From an uncultured Helicobacter sp. (lineage in GTDB: Bacteria > Campylobacterota > Campylobacteria > Campylobacterales > Helicobacteraceae): DNA of 37,356 bases. This document shows, in pieces, positions 24,801 through 33,243 of the stretch (position 1 is the stretch's first letter; every line of letters starts with the position of its first letter). Below the pieces are notes generated by a model. That model did not search any database. It worked only from the letters and a program-made list of their open reading frames with translations, and was not told the DNA's origin. The DNA lies in contig NZ_CAJTLL010000017.1 of assembly GCF_910577135.1 (NCBI RefSeq), positions 1-37,356 of the forward strand. Reading direction: 5' to 3'. A program made the translations under genes and the position numbers.

Positions 24801-25978
24801 CCTGTGGCAAAATCTAGCACTTTGACATCTTTATGTGCCAAACCTTTAGGCTTATTAAAATGCTTTTTAAGAATCTCGTGTATGGAAGATACAATGCAAT
24901 TTACCACAGATTGAGGCGTGTAGAATACTCCTCCTTCTTTGCGTTTCTCACTTCCGCGTAATTCATCATAAGCTTTCAAGAAATCCTCATAAAGATAGAT
25001 AGCCACGGATTCTATTTGTGTATTAAGGGCGGTGGCTAGAGTGCGTTTATCGATTAAAGCAATGGCTTTTTTGATATTTTCTAACGCATAGGCGACAGAG
25101 GCAGGGATATGAAAGCTAGGGATAGCAAAGTAGATAAACTCGCTTAAAAGGGCAAATTCTTTAGGCAGGAGATTCACAAAGCCTTCAAGCTGGGTGATTT
25201 CTATATGTTTGTCATTTTTACTATATGATTCACTCTCTAAATGTGCTACAAGTAGTCCATATACGACACTTTGTCCTAAAATATCGCAAAATTCCTCCTG
25301 TGCAAATTCATAGCGCGTGATGTTTCTAAAAGTTTCATAGGTTTTTTCAAAAAATTTATGAAAGCTCGTGCGTCTTGGCTCGTGGTAAGATTCCCTTGCT
25401 TTGAGTGCGAGATAAAAGCTCTGTGTACTTAGGATTTTAATCACTTCGGCTTTACTTTTAATCGCTGCTTGTGTGGCGTTGAAAAAATCACTTAAAAGGG
25501 CTTGAAAATCCTTTAGCTTATGTGCGAGTATAGAATCTTGCATATCTTTAAAGAGATGTGTATCTAGCCCATAGTCAAAAAGTGTTGTATCGCTAATGAT
25601 AGTCCCAAAACTGATAAGGATAAAGCGATTATAGTTTGTAAGCATAATATTGGGGCATATTTGCAGGTATTTATCAAGCTGCTTTCCCTTAATATGCGCA
25701 TTTAGGTCTTCTCCCCATTGTTTGCATTCGATAAATCCCATGAGGGCGTTGTAGCTCAATGTATTTTTAGAATCTATACGTTTATAGACTTTATAATCGG
25801 GGCGGATATGCCCTTGCCCTACCTCTGCTTTTGGCTCGTGGATTATGTAGCATTTATCATCATTTTTTAAGACATTGAGCAGATTCTCTAAAAACGTGCG
25901 AAAGGAATGTTCATTGTATTCATTTGTCCTAAGTGTGCTTGCTAGAGCATTTTGATAATCGCTAAGGGCTTGTATCAT
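21857..25978 (-). CDS. Single-chain restriction-modification enzyme (type ISP/IIG-like) with nested DUF559 nuclease
   Basis: A 1373-aa enzyme. Residues about 1-150 form a PD-(D/E)xK nuclease (RPD at 59-61, IECK with Glu84 and Lys86). An N6-adenine methylase core follows: VLDFATGTGSF (about 387-397) and NPPYYQNSKNN (about 505). The C-terminal recognition region has YRPFDTRYTFFSG, typical of type ISP specificity domains. No helicase motifs are seen, so it resembles IIG/Eco57I-type fusions. Two in-frame additions interrupt the family layout: about 100 residues around 640-745 including translation of a palindromic repeat (671-703), and a proline/glycine-rich stretch plus a DUF559 domain (about 926-1080). 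No frame break exists, so the enzyme may be active. It has only a weak ribosome-binding site and sits 9 bases after a transporter gene. Confidence 0.85.
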   Translation of the reverse strand: MIQALSDYQNALASTLRTNEYNEHSFRTFLENLLNVLKNDDKCYIIHEPKAEVGQGHIRPDYKVYKRIDSKNTLSYNALMGFIECKQWGEDLNAHIKGKQLDKYLQICPNIMLTNYNRFILISFGTIISDTTLFDYGLDTHLFKDMQDSILAHKLKDFQALLSDFFNATQAAIKSKAEVIKILSTQSFYLALKARESYHEPRRTSFHKFFEKTYETFRNITRYEFAQEEFCDILGQSVVYGLLVAHLESESYSKNDKHIEITQLEGFVNLLPKEFALLSEFIYFAIPSFHIPASVAYALENIKKAIALIDKRTLATALNTQIESVAIYLYEDFLKAYDELRGSEKRKEGGVFYTPQSVVNCIVSSIHEILKKHFNKPKGLAHKDVKVLDFATGTGSFLAKVFELILQEEQSKIFQIMDIKDKFLKDIYGFELSFVPYIVAHIKLSTILKNAGFSDFSDEHKLQIFLTNTLDLSINADYQMTMPLVLLEEQDKEARKIKHKEEVLVILGNPPYYQNSKNNLPEIIKLHNTYKVGLNETNLQPLNNDYIKFIRFAQWKLLERTDPDPKAEVPLFIDSHSGIMGFITPNSYLYGRVHRKMRESLYTNFDSIYIINLHGDNEKDENVFDIRVGVCISLFVKCNSSLTQDTRITNNKKCKSLESLKIQSENSNLNTSLRDFEKVEAIHNKTSHKDSMDCHEAKASRNDNAACHTEAKVSHKNIDSNSNIQRNKDSIQERTSHSTIYCKEATLEQSPKLFYFSTANNHIFKRADKYNLLNDIAYKGLDCIQWQELNPQAPYFWFIPCVLDNEEYEDFWALAEDKALKDTKAIFERTSSGIKTQQDKVCIQFNETAMQNVLNDFLRLDTQEIYQKYQAQDQRDWSIERAKQDVIAHYAFSNPSSHIPSPPYSAENAFSIISSTKAETSSKDFVNDPSPTPPASGGATNLTPPCADGNSAFIPPPFAEGVRGWAKPQAKVYRTYKHRYLAPYMKTFSREMRKNPTQAEKILWQELRNKKLGYGFRRQFVIDSQYIADFICLAKRLIIECDGGGHNGNFKDIERDFYLQSHNFRILRFWNNEILENLGGGLSQHSHIQKIAYRPFDTRYTFFSGKTKGFLGYPRYDTMQHFLQGENLGLCFPKQTYNPYFDYGFVIDVITDVALGGKNTGSETYIAPLYRYQNTTGDDNTQTDKIEKIPNFTESFRNYCQSHTILKHKSPEQILYFIYANLYNPIYRNKYAEYLKIGFPRIHFDVEESYFDTLESYGKKLIALHLMRETPKDSTIILDFRENANTNNPSLAIKKLNANKRHLAHCLILNDDLHITGVSEDVYNYTIGGYKVIEKWLSYRADYVCSKAELEHLVNICKVIKATLTLEQELEKC
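22736..23092 (-). mobile_element. In-frame DUF559 (Vsr-like) endonuclease module bounded by CCCACCCCCT direct repeats
   Basis: Within the large restriction-modification gene, residues about 985-1078 form a complete DUF559 domain: MKTFSREMRKNPTQAEKILW, RRQFVIDSQYIADFIC and IIECDGGGHN, retaining the D...E-x-D-x-x-x-H type active-site residues of the Vsr-like fold. The ten-base word CCCACCCCCT occurs at both ends (22736-22745 and 23083-23092). DUF559 is normally a separate small protein, so it appears to have been inserted into the host protein. The boundaries are approximate. Confidence 0.5.
23095..23116. repeat. GC-rich hairpin CCCCCTCC-N6-GGAGGGGG
   Basis: A perfect 8-bp stem on the N-terminal side of the DUF559 module, inside the coding sequence. 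It resembles the CCCTCCC-type repeats often seen beside DUF559 genes. Confidence 0.7.
23164..23184. repeat. GC-rich hairpin CCCCTCC-N7-GGAGGGG
   Basis: A perfect 7-bp stem, near copy of the hairpin at 23095-23116; a degenerate half copy lies between at about 23144-23151. Translated, this tract gives the proline/glycine-rich segment DPSPTPPASGGATNLTPP. Confidence 0.7.
23870..23966. repeat. 97-bp palindromic repeat element within a coding sequence
   Basis: The ends GTCATTGCGAG (23870-23880) and CTCGCAATGAC (23956-23966) are exact inverted repeats, and inner arms GGCAATCCATA / TATGGATTGC (23896-23906, 23929-23938) continue the symmetry. The element is read through in frame in the restriction-modification gene, giving SRNDNAACH-type residues. 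Seventeen bases covering its end recur at 33199-33215. Confidence 0.8.
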
Positions 25979-25987
25979 TGGTATTCT

Positions 25988-27391
25988 TTAATAGCTTTGC
26001 CAAAGATTGAGGATAGAATCTATGCTTTCAGGGAATATACCTGCGATAAATATAAGAGCTATCACAAAGGGTAGAAAATATTTGATATACACATACCACA
26101 CATTGATAAGCTTTGGTGCGAGAGTGCCATTATTGCTCAGCTCCTTTTTTGCATCATCTTTTAGCACAAAGCCCACAAAAAGCAATGTGCCAAGCGAAGT
26201 CAGCACAAAGAGAATATTGCCACTTACAAAATCAAATATATCAAAGATATTTTTGCCCTGCCATACAATATCTTCCGAAGGTCCATAAGCAAGAATACAG
26301 GGGATATTTCCACAAATAAAAATAAAGCCTAGTGTAATATTGATTGCCTTTAGACGTGAGAGGTGGTATTTCTCCTTCAAAGTAGTGATAATTACCTCAT
26401 AAATAGGCAGCGAAGTAGTGAGTGCGGCGGTGATAAGCAGCAGGAAAAAGACAAGGGCGATAACATTGCCAAAATAAATATGGGAAAAGACGATAGGGAG
26501 TGTTTGAAATACGAGGCTAGGTCCTTGGTCGGGGCTTAAACCAAAGCTAAAGAGCGAAGGAAAAATCATAAATCCTGCTAAAAGCGCAATCAGGGTGTTT
26601 AACACACCTGTGGCAATGGCGGTTTTTATCATATTTTCATTTTTTTGCAGATAGGAGCTAAGAGTAATCATCACGCCAAAGCCTAAAGATAGGGCGAAAA
26701 ACACTTGTCCTAACACAGCGATAAAAAGCTTTGCATTGATTTTACTAAAATCAGGCAAGAGATAGAACTTCACGCCCTCCATCGCCCCGGGCAAAGTAAG
26801 ATTACGCACAACCATAATAAGAAGACAGATAAAAAGCAAGGGCATAAGGTATTTCATACTGCGCTCAATCCCATCAATCACGCCCTTTTTAAGAATGAGC
26901 CAATTAATCCCCACAAAGAGTGTGGTAAAGATGCCAATCATCAGCGGATTATGTTCGATATGGCTTTGATAGAAACTTTGCGCGACTTCCTTTGTGATAG
27001 GAGTAGAGAGATTAAGCTCCCCGCTTAAAATACTAATAATATAGCTAATCACCCAGCCACCAAGCACCATATAATACGCCATAATCCCAAATGCCCCAAG
27101 CACACCAAGATAGCCAATACCCTTAAAAAAGCGCGGGATTGTTCTACCCTCTACCTCTCCACCAAAGGCGTCAATGGTATTTTTATGCGCACGTCTGCCG
27201 ATAACATTTTCTACCCAAATCACGGGAATTCCCACTAAAATCATAGCAAGGATAAATATTAGCACATATGCCCCACCGCCATTTTCTCCCACGAGATAGG
27301 GAAATCGCCAAGTCGCACCAAAGCCGATAGTCGCTCCAGCTACGGTTAAAATATAAGTGAGCGATGAGCTCCAAGTTTGCCGTGATTGCAT
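25988..27391 (-). CDS. Na+-dependent neurotransmitter-symporter-family (NSS) transporter
   Basis: About 467 aa with eleven or twelve hydrophobic segments, a Na+-coupled amino-acid-type transporter of the inner membrane. The NSS hallmark is in the first segment: ATIGFGATWRFPYLVGENGG, the unwound helix that binds Na+ and substrate. I place the start at ATG 27391 (MQSRQTWSSS): it overlaps the NapA-type gene stop as TAATG and has AAAGGA upstream. The longer frame from 27421 would add ten charged residues inside that gene. H. pylori has two such genes (HP0497/HP0498, from memory). The substrate is unknown. Confidence 0.88.
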   Translation of the reverse strand: MQSRQTWSSSLTYILTVAGATIGFGATWRFPYLVGENGGGAYVLIFILAMILVGIPVIWVENVIGRRAHKNTIDAFGGEVEGRTIPRFFKGIGYLGVLGAFGIMAYYMVLGGWVISYIISILSGELNLSTPITKEVAQSFYQSHIEHNPLMIGIFTTLFVGINWLILKKGVIDGIERSMKYLMPLLFICLLIMVVRNLTLPGAMEGVKFYLLPDFSKINAKLFIAVLGQVFFALSLGFGVMITLSSYLQKNENMIKTAIATGVLNTLIALLAGFMIFPSLFSFGLSPDQGPSLVFQTLPIVFSHIYFGNVIALVFFLLLITAALTTSLPIYEVIITTLKEKYHLSRLKAINITLGFIFICGNIPCILAYGPSEDIVWQGKNIFDIFDFVSGNILFVLTSLGTLLFVGFVLKDDAKKELSNNGTLAPKLINVWYVYIKYFLPFVIALIFIAGIFPESIDSILNLWQSY

Positions 27392-28578
27392 TATTTTTTC
27401 CTTTTGTTTGGAATCTTCCAAAAAACATAAATGACTTTAATAAGCACGCTAAAGATAATCCCCTCTAAAATCGCCCCAAGCACAAAGGACGCATAAAGCG
27501 TATCATCTAATTCACCTATGCCCTTGCCCAAAGTCGCTGTGGCGATAAGGAAAGTGAGAGGCATAGAATCGCTTAATGCGAAAAGTAGAGTGGATTTAGG
27601 ATTCTTAAAATATTTGCCAAAGACGATACTCGCACTGATGATACGCAAAGTCAGCATACCAATGACAAGATAAGAAGCGTGAAACAAAATCTTTGTGTCG
27701 CTAAAAAGCGCCTTTAAATCCAACGTAGAGCCGATATAGACAAAAAAGAAAGGCACTAAAAATCCAAAACCAAAGTGATTGAGGTGTTCAGGCAGCGCGG
27801 CTTTGTGCTTAAAAAATGTGCTGATGATGCTCCCAGCTAGGAATGCCCCAAGCACGGCTTTAATATCTAAAAACATCATTAAAAGCACGAAGCTAAAAAG
27901 CAAGAAAAAGACAAAACGCAAATCTTGTGAGTTGCTATCATCGCTTGGGAGAAACAAAAAGCGCAATTGAGGTATCCACCAAAAAATGATTCTCGCCACC
28001 TGAAAGCAACACGCCACGCCGATTAAGAAAAGCAATAAAATAAGGAGTTTTTGCCCTAGCTCATTGCCTATGCCGTGTCGTGATGCGCCATCTATAATCA
28101 CAAGTGCAGCAATACTCACTAGCTCACCTAAAATGCCAATTTTTAAGGCTAAATCAAGCCAAGGCTGCTTCTTGCCATAGTCCTTTATCAACGCTACAAT
28201 CATACCCAAGCTCATTACCGGAAATGCAGCGATATAAATATATGAAATACCTGTGCTAAAGACTACAAGACAGGTAATCCCATAAAGTGTGCAAAAGTAA
28301 GCAAGGGCTTGTAAAAGGAAGCTTGAGCCAAGTTTGCTAAAGGATTTAATATCCACTTCCAAGCCACAAAGAAACATTAAAAACAAAAAGCCCACTTCAG
28401 CGATAATGTGAATTTCATTCACTTCGTGAATAAAGCCAAAAAAATACGCCGCTAATGCGCCTAAAATCATCTCTACTACGACAACGGGAATGCGTGTGAT
28501 AGAGCTAATGGGCGAGGCAAACAAAATCAGCAAGGCAAAAATGCTAAATCCGCTTAGTGTTTCTATCGTGCCGCTCAT
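27391..28578 (-). CDS. napA: Na+/H+ antiporter, CPA2 family (NapA-like)
   Basis: A 395-aa membrane protein with 11-13 hydrophobic segments, matching the membrane part of Kef/NapA antiporters but lacking the C-terminal TrkA-N domain, as in H. pylori NapA. Features include ISSITRIPVVVVEMILGALAAYFFG in the first segments, LFLMFLCGLEVDIKSF and ALSDSMPLTFLIATATLGKGIG towards the end. It should expel Na+ in exchange for protons. The ATG overlaps the purN stop (TAATG), and its stop overlaps the NSS gene start, so three genes are chained. The name is by resemblance and can be confused with the neutrophil-activating protein also called NapA. Confidence 0.82.
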   Translation of the reverse strand: MSGTIETLSGFSIFALLILFASPISSITRIPVVVVEMILGALAAYFFGFIHEVNEIHIIAEVGFLFLMFLCGLEVDIKSFSKLGSSFLLQALAYFCTLYGITCLVVFSTGISYIYIAAFPVMSLGMIVALIKDYGKKQPWLDLALKIGILGELVSIAALVIIDGASRHGIGNELGQKLLILLLFLIGVACCFQVARIIFWWIPQLRFLFLPSDDSNSQDLRFVFFLLFSFVLLMMFLDIKAVLGAFLAGSIISTFFKHKAALPEHLNHFGFGFLVPFFFVYIGSTLDLKALFSDTKILFHASYLVIGMLTLRIISASIVFGKYFKNPKSTLLFALSDSMPLTFLIATATLGKGIGELDDTLYASFVLGAILEGIIFSVLIKVIYVFWKIPNKRKK

Positions 28579-29201
28579 TAGATATCCTTATGGGGTAATA
28601 TACTATCGCTTAAACCTAACGCATACAAAATCGCGCGAGGGTAGAGGGTGTATTCACAAGCGTGGATTCTAGATTCAAAATCTGCTAGCGAATCTTGAGG
28701 GTGCTTTGCTATCTTTTCTTGCAGGATAATATCACCACTATCGAGCTCCTCGCTCACCCAATGCACACTTACTCCGCCATAATCGGTTTCATCATTAAAG
28801 CTATCTCTAATTGCGTGTGCGCCTTTATGCGCGGGTAAAAAGGAAGGGTGAATATTGATAGCTTGAAAGCTTTGTGTGAAAAGGGGCGTTAAGATTCTCA
28901 TAAATCCGGCTAAAAAGACATAATCAATATGATGAGCCTTTAAGAGCGCTATCATCGCTTCATCAAAGCTTTGTCGTGAGGTAAAATCACGATGAGAGAT
29001 AATCTCACAGGGTATATGAAGTTGCTTTGCACGTGTAATACCATAGGCATTGGGATTATTACAAAGGGTAAGGCTTATCTCAATCAGCACTTCTTTTTTA
29101 CTCGCATTATAGAATCTTTTATGATGCAAAGATTCTATAAGATTTTGCATATTGCTTCCATTGCCACTAAAGAGAATCGCACAATGAAGCGTTTTAGGCA
29201 T
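28578..29201 (-). CDS. purN: Phosphoribosylglycinamide formyltransferase
   Basis: Transfers formyl from 10-formyl-tetrahydrofolate to glycinamide ribonucleotide, the step after PurD. Motifs: CAILFSGNGSNMQNLIESL at the N terminus (phosphate binding), INIHPSFLPAHKG with the catalytic Asn and His, and EELDSGDIILQ with the catalytic Asp. I prefer the start at ATG 29201 (MPKTLHC), one base after the stop of the upstream small gene, over the longer frame from 29255, which overlaps that gene by 53 bases. No good Shine-Dalgarno is visible, so coupling is likely. About 207 aa, normal for PurN. Confidence 0.92.
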   Translation of the reverse strand: MPKTLHCAILFSGNGSNMQNLIESLHHKRFYNASKKEVLIEISLTLCNNPNAYGITRAKQLHIPCEIISHRDFTSRQSFDEAMIALLKAHHIDYVFLAGFMRILTPLFTQSFQAINIHPSFLPAHKGAHAIRDSFNDETDYGGVSVHWVSEELDSGDIILQEKIAKHPQDSLADFESRIHACEYTLYPRAILYALGLSDSILPHKDI

Positions 29202-29202
29202 A

Positions 29203-29466
29203 CTAAGCATTGAAAAATTGCGGATAGTCAATTTTAAGAGATTTGATAATCTCAATCATCTCATCTTGCCCATAAGGTGTATCTTCGGGCAAATGCTCAT
29301 AAAACTTATCCATTTGTGCAGAGTAGGCTTCTGTAAGTGCTTGAATATGCTTTTTTTTCGCCCCGGCAAAGTAGAGTGCCACGCCTAGCATATCAACGAC
29401 TTCTAATGCCATTTCTTCTAAACTCATCTCTAAACTTAGATCATCTTTAGCGTTGTCAGTGCTCAT
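29203..29466 (-). CDS. Small acidic protein of unknown function
   Basis: An 87-aa protein, predicted mostly helical and acidic, with ALEVVDMLGVALYFAGAKKKHIQALTEAYSAQM in the middle and EMIEIIKSLKIDYPQFF near the end. There is no signal peptide, membrane segment or motif I recognise. Its ATG overlaps the stop of the phosphoesterase gene as ATGA, and its stop is one base before purN, so it is clearly part of this operon and probably real. Confidence 0.7.
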   Translation of the reverse strand: MSTDNAKDDLSLEMSLEEMALEVVDMLGVALYFAGAKKKHIQALTEAYSAQMDKFYEHLPEDTPYGQDEMIEIIKSLKIDYPQFFNA

Positions 29467-30590
29467 AGTGCCTCCTTGTGTTTGTTTAGGATATATTCTA
29501 TCTGTGTTTTAATATCATCATAGGCAAAGCTTTCTTTGAATCCTTCAATCTTCCCGCCAGAAGCGTTTTTATGCCCTCCACCATTAAATAGCTCCCTACT
29601 CATCGCACTCACATCGCAGTTTCCATTCGCACGCAAAGAGATATTACCACGAGGATTCACATCAAGGTAGAAGTCATACTCGGGATTACAACGCAAAAAG
29701 AGATTTGCTAATATGCTAATGCCACCCATAGAATAGCTTAAAAAACCTTTTTTGTCATCATAATAAATCGTGCAAAGCCGCTTTTTCGTGCTTAAAAGCT
29801 TTACTTGTGCGTTAGAGATAATCGTATCCATTGTTTGATTCTGTGGGTCGCCCCCTAGAATGCGCTTTTTAATCTCATAAAGTGCATTATCAAAGGCTAC
29901 TTCGCCTTGTGGAAGCTCTATAAAATCTCTCATAGATTCAATAATAGCAAATTTATAATCCCTATGCTCCTTATCAAACATAAAGCGATTTAGCTCAAAG
30001 CTTCCACTAATCGCTCCCATAGCCACTTTGCCAAAGTCAAATTTATAGCCATCTTCTAGCCAAATATCCACAGAATTAATCATACTACTTAAATGACTAA
30101 TCCAGTTTAGCCGTGTGCTATCAAGCAGAGGGTAAGATTGAAAGAGTGTATCAAAGGTAATTTTAGAAGCGCTCCTTAGGGCGTCTAAATGATACCACTC
30201 ATATTTATCCGCACATTCTTGTCCACTGATATGGTGGTCTAAAAGCAGAATCTCTATATCAAATCCAGCAATTTTTAGCTCTCCTATACGCTCATTGAGG
30301 TAGTTTGCCTCGCTTAAAGTGAGGTTTAAATCCGTAACAAGCACGAGATACTTTTCTTGTGGTTTTTTGGAATCTGGCGCGTTTTTAGGCGTTTTACCAA
30401 ACTTTGCAGCAAGGAGAGATTCTGGCAATAGGACAGAGTGGACGATGCTATCGAGTATGCTATTTAGCCGCACAAGCACTTCTTTACCATAGTTTGCATT
30501 ATAAAATGCAATGTGTGAAAAAAACTCTTTAGCGATAAACTGACAACCATATCCGTCTAAGTCTGTGTGTGAGAGATGAAAAACTTTCAT
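29463..30590 (-). CDS. DHH-family phosphoesterase
   Basis: A 375-aa cytosolic metal-dependent phosphoesterase. Motifs of the DHH/DHHA1 superfamily: HTDLDGYGCQ near residue 8, VTDLNL, LLLDHH near 127, and the DHHA1-type NGGGHKNASGGKIEG towards the C terminus, which binds substrate. Relatives cleave short oligoribonucleotides (nanoRNases) or cyclic dinucleotides; which applies is not visible here. AAGGA precedes the ATG. It follows flhA directly, matching the HP1041/HP1042 order I recall for H. pylori. Confidence 0.85.
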   Translation of the reverse strand: MKVFHLSHTDLDGYGCQFIAKEFFSHIAFYNANYGKEVLVRLNSILDSIVHSVLLPESLLAAKFGKTPKNAPDSKKPQEKYLVLVTDLNLTLSEANYLNERIGELKIAGFDIEILLLDHHISGQECADKYEWYHLDALRSASKITFDTLFQSYPLLDSTRLNWISHLSSMINSVDIWLEDGYKFDFGKVAMGAISGSFELNRFMFDKEHRDYKFAIIESMRDFIELPQGEVAFDNALYEIKKRILGGDPQNQTMDTIISNAQVKLLSTKKRLCTIYYDDKKGFLSYSMGGISILANLFLRCNPEYDFYLDVNPRGNISLRANGNCDVSAMSRELFNGGGHKNASGGKIEGFKESFAYDDIKTQIEYILNKHKEAL

Positions 30591-30607
30591 TTATATCCTT
30601 GTTATGT

Positions 30608-32818
30608 TTAAAATTGTATGTTAAGTGTGCCTACTACCTCAAATTTAATGCGAGAGTCGATTTCTGCATTGCCAAGTATGCTGATATTTATGCCAAATGG
30701 TTCAAGAAGCTTCACTAGAGGCTTACGGATTCTGTAATCTACAAGCATTACGGGAATGATATTTTTCTGCCTTAATGCAATGTCTTCTTCCTCTATAGCT
30801 TCTACGAGCTTTTGCACATCGTTAGAATGCAGCACGAAGCTTTTGCCTCCGGGCTGTTCTTTAAGTCTATCGATGAGATATTGCTCTGTGGCAAGAGTGA
30901 GAGTGAAAATCTTTAGATTCCCATCTTCTGCCTTAAATACATCAGTGATTGTTCGTGCAAGACGAGCACGCACTTGCTCTACAATACTTTCTGTATCATC
31001 TTGCAAAATAGGATAGGTATCTGCGATACCCTCTAAAATCGTAGGTAAATCTTTGATAGGAATACGCTCGTGGAGCAAATCACGTAATACACGTAAAATT
31101 GTGCTCATAGGGACTTTAGCCGCTTCACTCACAACCACAGGATAATCTTTAGCGTGTCTATCCATAAGCATTTTGACTTCATCACGTGTGATAAAGTCTT
31201 CCGCATAAGTTTTAATCAGCTCTGTGAGATGTGTAGTGATAATCGTAGAGGGATCAATAATATTATAACCCTGAATAACCGCATTTTCCCTGTCTTTGGG
31301 TTCTATCCATAATGCATCCATACCAAAGGCGGGCTCTTTAGTTGCAATTCCCTCGATTGGCTGCCCTACCATACCCGTATCCATTGCTAAAAACTTATCA
31401 GGCATCACCTCCCCACTGCCGATTTTCACACCTTTCAGCAAAATAGAGTATTCATTTGGTTGCAAATTAAGATTATCTTTGATACGAATCTGCGGGACAA
31501 GAAAACCATAATCCATAGCAATATTTTTACGCATAGCGCGGATTCTCTCTAGTAAATCGCCATTTTGTTTTACATCAGCTAGGCGGATAAGCCCATAACC
31601 CAAATAAATCTCTAAAGTCTCTACCTTGAGGGCTTCGCTGATGATATTTTCTTCTTCTTTTTTGATTTCCTCTTCTGTTTTCTGCACTCTTTGGGCTTTG
31701 TGCTGTGAGATGTCAATATCTTTTTCTGTCTTTTCTTGGGCTTTAGCGGTATCTATAGGAGCTTTTTTGCGGAAGTATTTTTCCAAGAAAGCAAAGAAGC
31801 TGCTGACATCTTCTCTGCTTGTGAGATAAGCTACTGCAAGGAAAAATATACCTACGAAGCCTAGCGATATAGGCAGCCCCGGAACAAGTGCAAATAGGAT
31901 AAGGATAAATCCTACAATACTTAGAATCTTACCATTATTGGTAATTTGCGTGATAATATCATTTGCAAAATTTCTATTTGCTTCTGAATTTTTGGCTGCA
32001 CGTGTAGTGATGATGCCTGTTGCCGTGGCTACAATGAGCGCGGGAATCTGCCCTACTAAGCCATCGCCAATAGTAAGAATGGTAAAAGTCTCTGCACTTT
32101 GCTTCACACTCATACCGTGTTCAAACACCCCGATAAGAAAGCCACCGATTATATTTACAATAGTAATGATGATAGCTGCGATTGCGTCGCCTTTGACAAA
32201 TTTACTCGCTCCGTCCATCGTGCCATAAAAATCCGCTTCTTGAGCGAGGGCATCTCTACGCTTTTGCGCTTCTTCCTGCCCTATTAATCCGGCGTTTAAG
32301 TCTGCATCAATCGCCATTTGCTTACCGGGCATCGCATCGAGAGTAAATCGTGCTCTTACTTCTGTTACCCGCGTAGAACCATTGGTGATAACGATAAGAT
32401 TCACAATCACAAGGATAGTAAAGACGATAACCCCAATGACATAATTCCCCCCTACCACAAAATGCCCAAATGCTGCTACAATACTACTTACTGCTTCTAC
32501 CCCATTATGCCCCTCGCTTAGAATCATACGCGTAGTAGCGACATTGAGCGCGAGACGATAGAGGGTAACAATAAGAAGTATGGTAGGAAAGGCGGAAAAT
32601 TCAGTGGCTTTATCCACATAGAGTGTGATAAGGATTATCAGTAAAGAAAGCGCGATAGATACGCTTAATAAAAAGTCTAATACCCCGCTAGGCAAAGGTA
32701 CGACAATAATCCCCACGATAAGCACAATGAAGGTAACTATTATCATCTCCTTGCTTTGTGAGAGGCTTTTAAAAAATGGCAAGCCTTGGCTTAGAATCTT
32801 TGTCGCATTAAATGTCAA
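30608..32818 (-). CDS. flhA: Flagellar export-apparatus protein FlhA
   Basis: A 736-aa inner-membrane component of the flagellar type III export gate. About eight hydrophobic segments span residues 25-325; the conserved cytoplasmic loop [27 protein letters not shown] is the FHIPEP family signature, and the C-terminal ~370 residues form the soluble domain that docks chaperone-substrate complexes. The start is a TTG (LTFNATKIL read as M) with AAGGA 7 bases upstream. In H. pylori FlhA also affects expression of later flagellar gene classes. It is transcribed away from the restriction-modification remnants at 32960. Confidence 0.96.
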   Translation of the reverse strand: MTFNATKILSQGLPFFKSLSQSKEMIIVTFIVLIVGIIVVPLPSGVLDFLLSVSIALSLLIILITLYVDKATEFSAFPTILLIVTLYRLALNVATTRMILSEGHNGVEAVSSIVAAFGHFVVGGNYVIGVIVFTILVIVNLIVITNGSTRVTEVRARFTLDAMPGKQMAIDADLNAGLIGQEEAQKRRDALAQEADFYGTMDGASKFVKGDAIAAIIITIVNIIGGFLIGVFEHGMSVKQSAETFTILTIGDGLVGQIPALIVATATGIITTRAAKNSEANRNFANDIITQITNNGKILSIVGFILILFALVPGLPISLGFVGIFFLAVAYLTSREDVSSFFAFLEKYFRKKAPIDTAKAQEKTEKDIDISQHKAQRVQKTEEEIKKEEENIISEALKVETLEIYLGYGLIRLADVKQNGDLLERIRAMRKNIAMDYGFLVPQIRIKDNLNLQPNEYSILLKGVKIGSGEVMPDKFLAMDTGMVGQPIEGIATKEPAFGMDALWIEPKDRENAVIQGYNIIDPSTIITTHLTELIKTYAEDFITRDEVKMLMDRHAKDYPVVVSEAAKVPMSTILRVLRDLLHERIPIKDLPTILEGIADTYPILQDDTESIVEQVRARLARTITDVFKAEDGNLKIFTLTLATEQYLIDRLKEQPGGKSFVLHSNDVQKLVEAIEEEDIALRQKNIIPVMLVDYRIRKPLVKLLEPFGINISILGNAEIDSRIKFEVVGTLNIQF

Positions 32819-32915
32819 ACTTGCTATCCTTAAGGTATGATTAGGGCGTTATGCTTACTTTAGGCTGTGTCAAATGTAAAATATGGCATTTTAGCAGGAA
32901 TTATTAAATTGTGAG

Positions 32916-32924
32916 TGTTATAAT
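32916..32924 (+). promoter_or_regulatory. Extended -10 promoter of the truncated EcoRI-type methylase gene
   Basis: TGT-TATAAT is a perfect extended -10 box 35 bases upstream of the ATG at 32960; GGAGG at 32950-32954 is a strong ribosome-binding site. The expression signals are intact although the gene is not. Confidence 0.6.
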
Positions 32925-32959
32925 CCTTTGTCGAAAGATGAGAGATATGGAGGGTAAGA

Positions 32960-33154
32960 ATGGCAAAATCTGCAAATAAAAATCTCCACGAGGCAAAGAA
33001 AAATAAAAAAGATGAGTTTTACACTCAACTTAGCGATATAGAAAATGAGCTAAAGCATTATAAAGCCTACTTTAAAGATAAAATCGTGCTATGTAATTGC
33101 GATGACCCTCTAGCTTCAAATTTCTTTAAATACTTTTTCTTCTTTAAAGCCTGA
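32960..33154 (+). pseudogene. N-terminal remnant of an EcoRI-family adenine DNA methyltransferase
   Basis: The 64 codons encode KNLHEAKKNKKDEFYTQLSD, then ELKHYKAYFKDKIVLCNCDD and SNFFKYF, which I recognise as the N terminus of EcoRI-type N6-adenine methyltransferases (Pfam EcoRI_methylase; DEFYTQ, VxCNCDDP and SNFFKYF are constant there). Family members are around 300 aa or more; here the frame ends at TGA (33152-33154) and the rest, including the NPPF catalytic motif, is absent. A probable C-terminal tail survives at 34509-34622. The middle appears replaced by hsdS sequence. Confidence 0.75.
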
Positions 33155-33243
33155 TTACACTTGATACTAAAGAATCTAGCCTTTTCAAGATAGCAGACGC
33201 CTCTCGCAATGACAACTTTAAGTATCTAAAGGAAATTCTATGA
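33148..33243 (+). pseudogene. Possible tail of an upstream modification-subunit gene, ending in ATGA overlap with hsdS
   Basis: A 31-codon open stretch, SLITLDTKESSLFKIADASR followed by NDNFKYLKEIL, ends in TGA overlapping the hsdS start codon (ATGA). This is the usual arrangement of hsdM-hsdS junctions, so it may be the last codons of an hsdM brought in together with hsdS. It includes the 17-base word shared with the palindromic element. Identity is uncertain. Confidence 0.3.
33199..33215. repeat. Fragment of the palindromic element found at 23870-23966
   Basis: GCCTCTCGCAATGACAA is the exact reverse complement of 23868-23884. It lies near the junction between the methylase remnant and hsdS. 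Confidence 0.6.

Noticed and set aside
27391..27421. Longer N terminus (MEDSKQKEKI) for the NSS transporter
   Set aside because: It lies entirely within the preceding gene; the TAATG overlap and the AAAGGA before ATG 27391 mark the better start.
30608..32818. Sigma-54 promoter before flhA
   Set aside because: No GG-N10-GC type element is visible upstream; flhA is usually sigma-80 dependent in Helicobacter and only weak boxes are seen.
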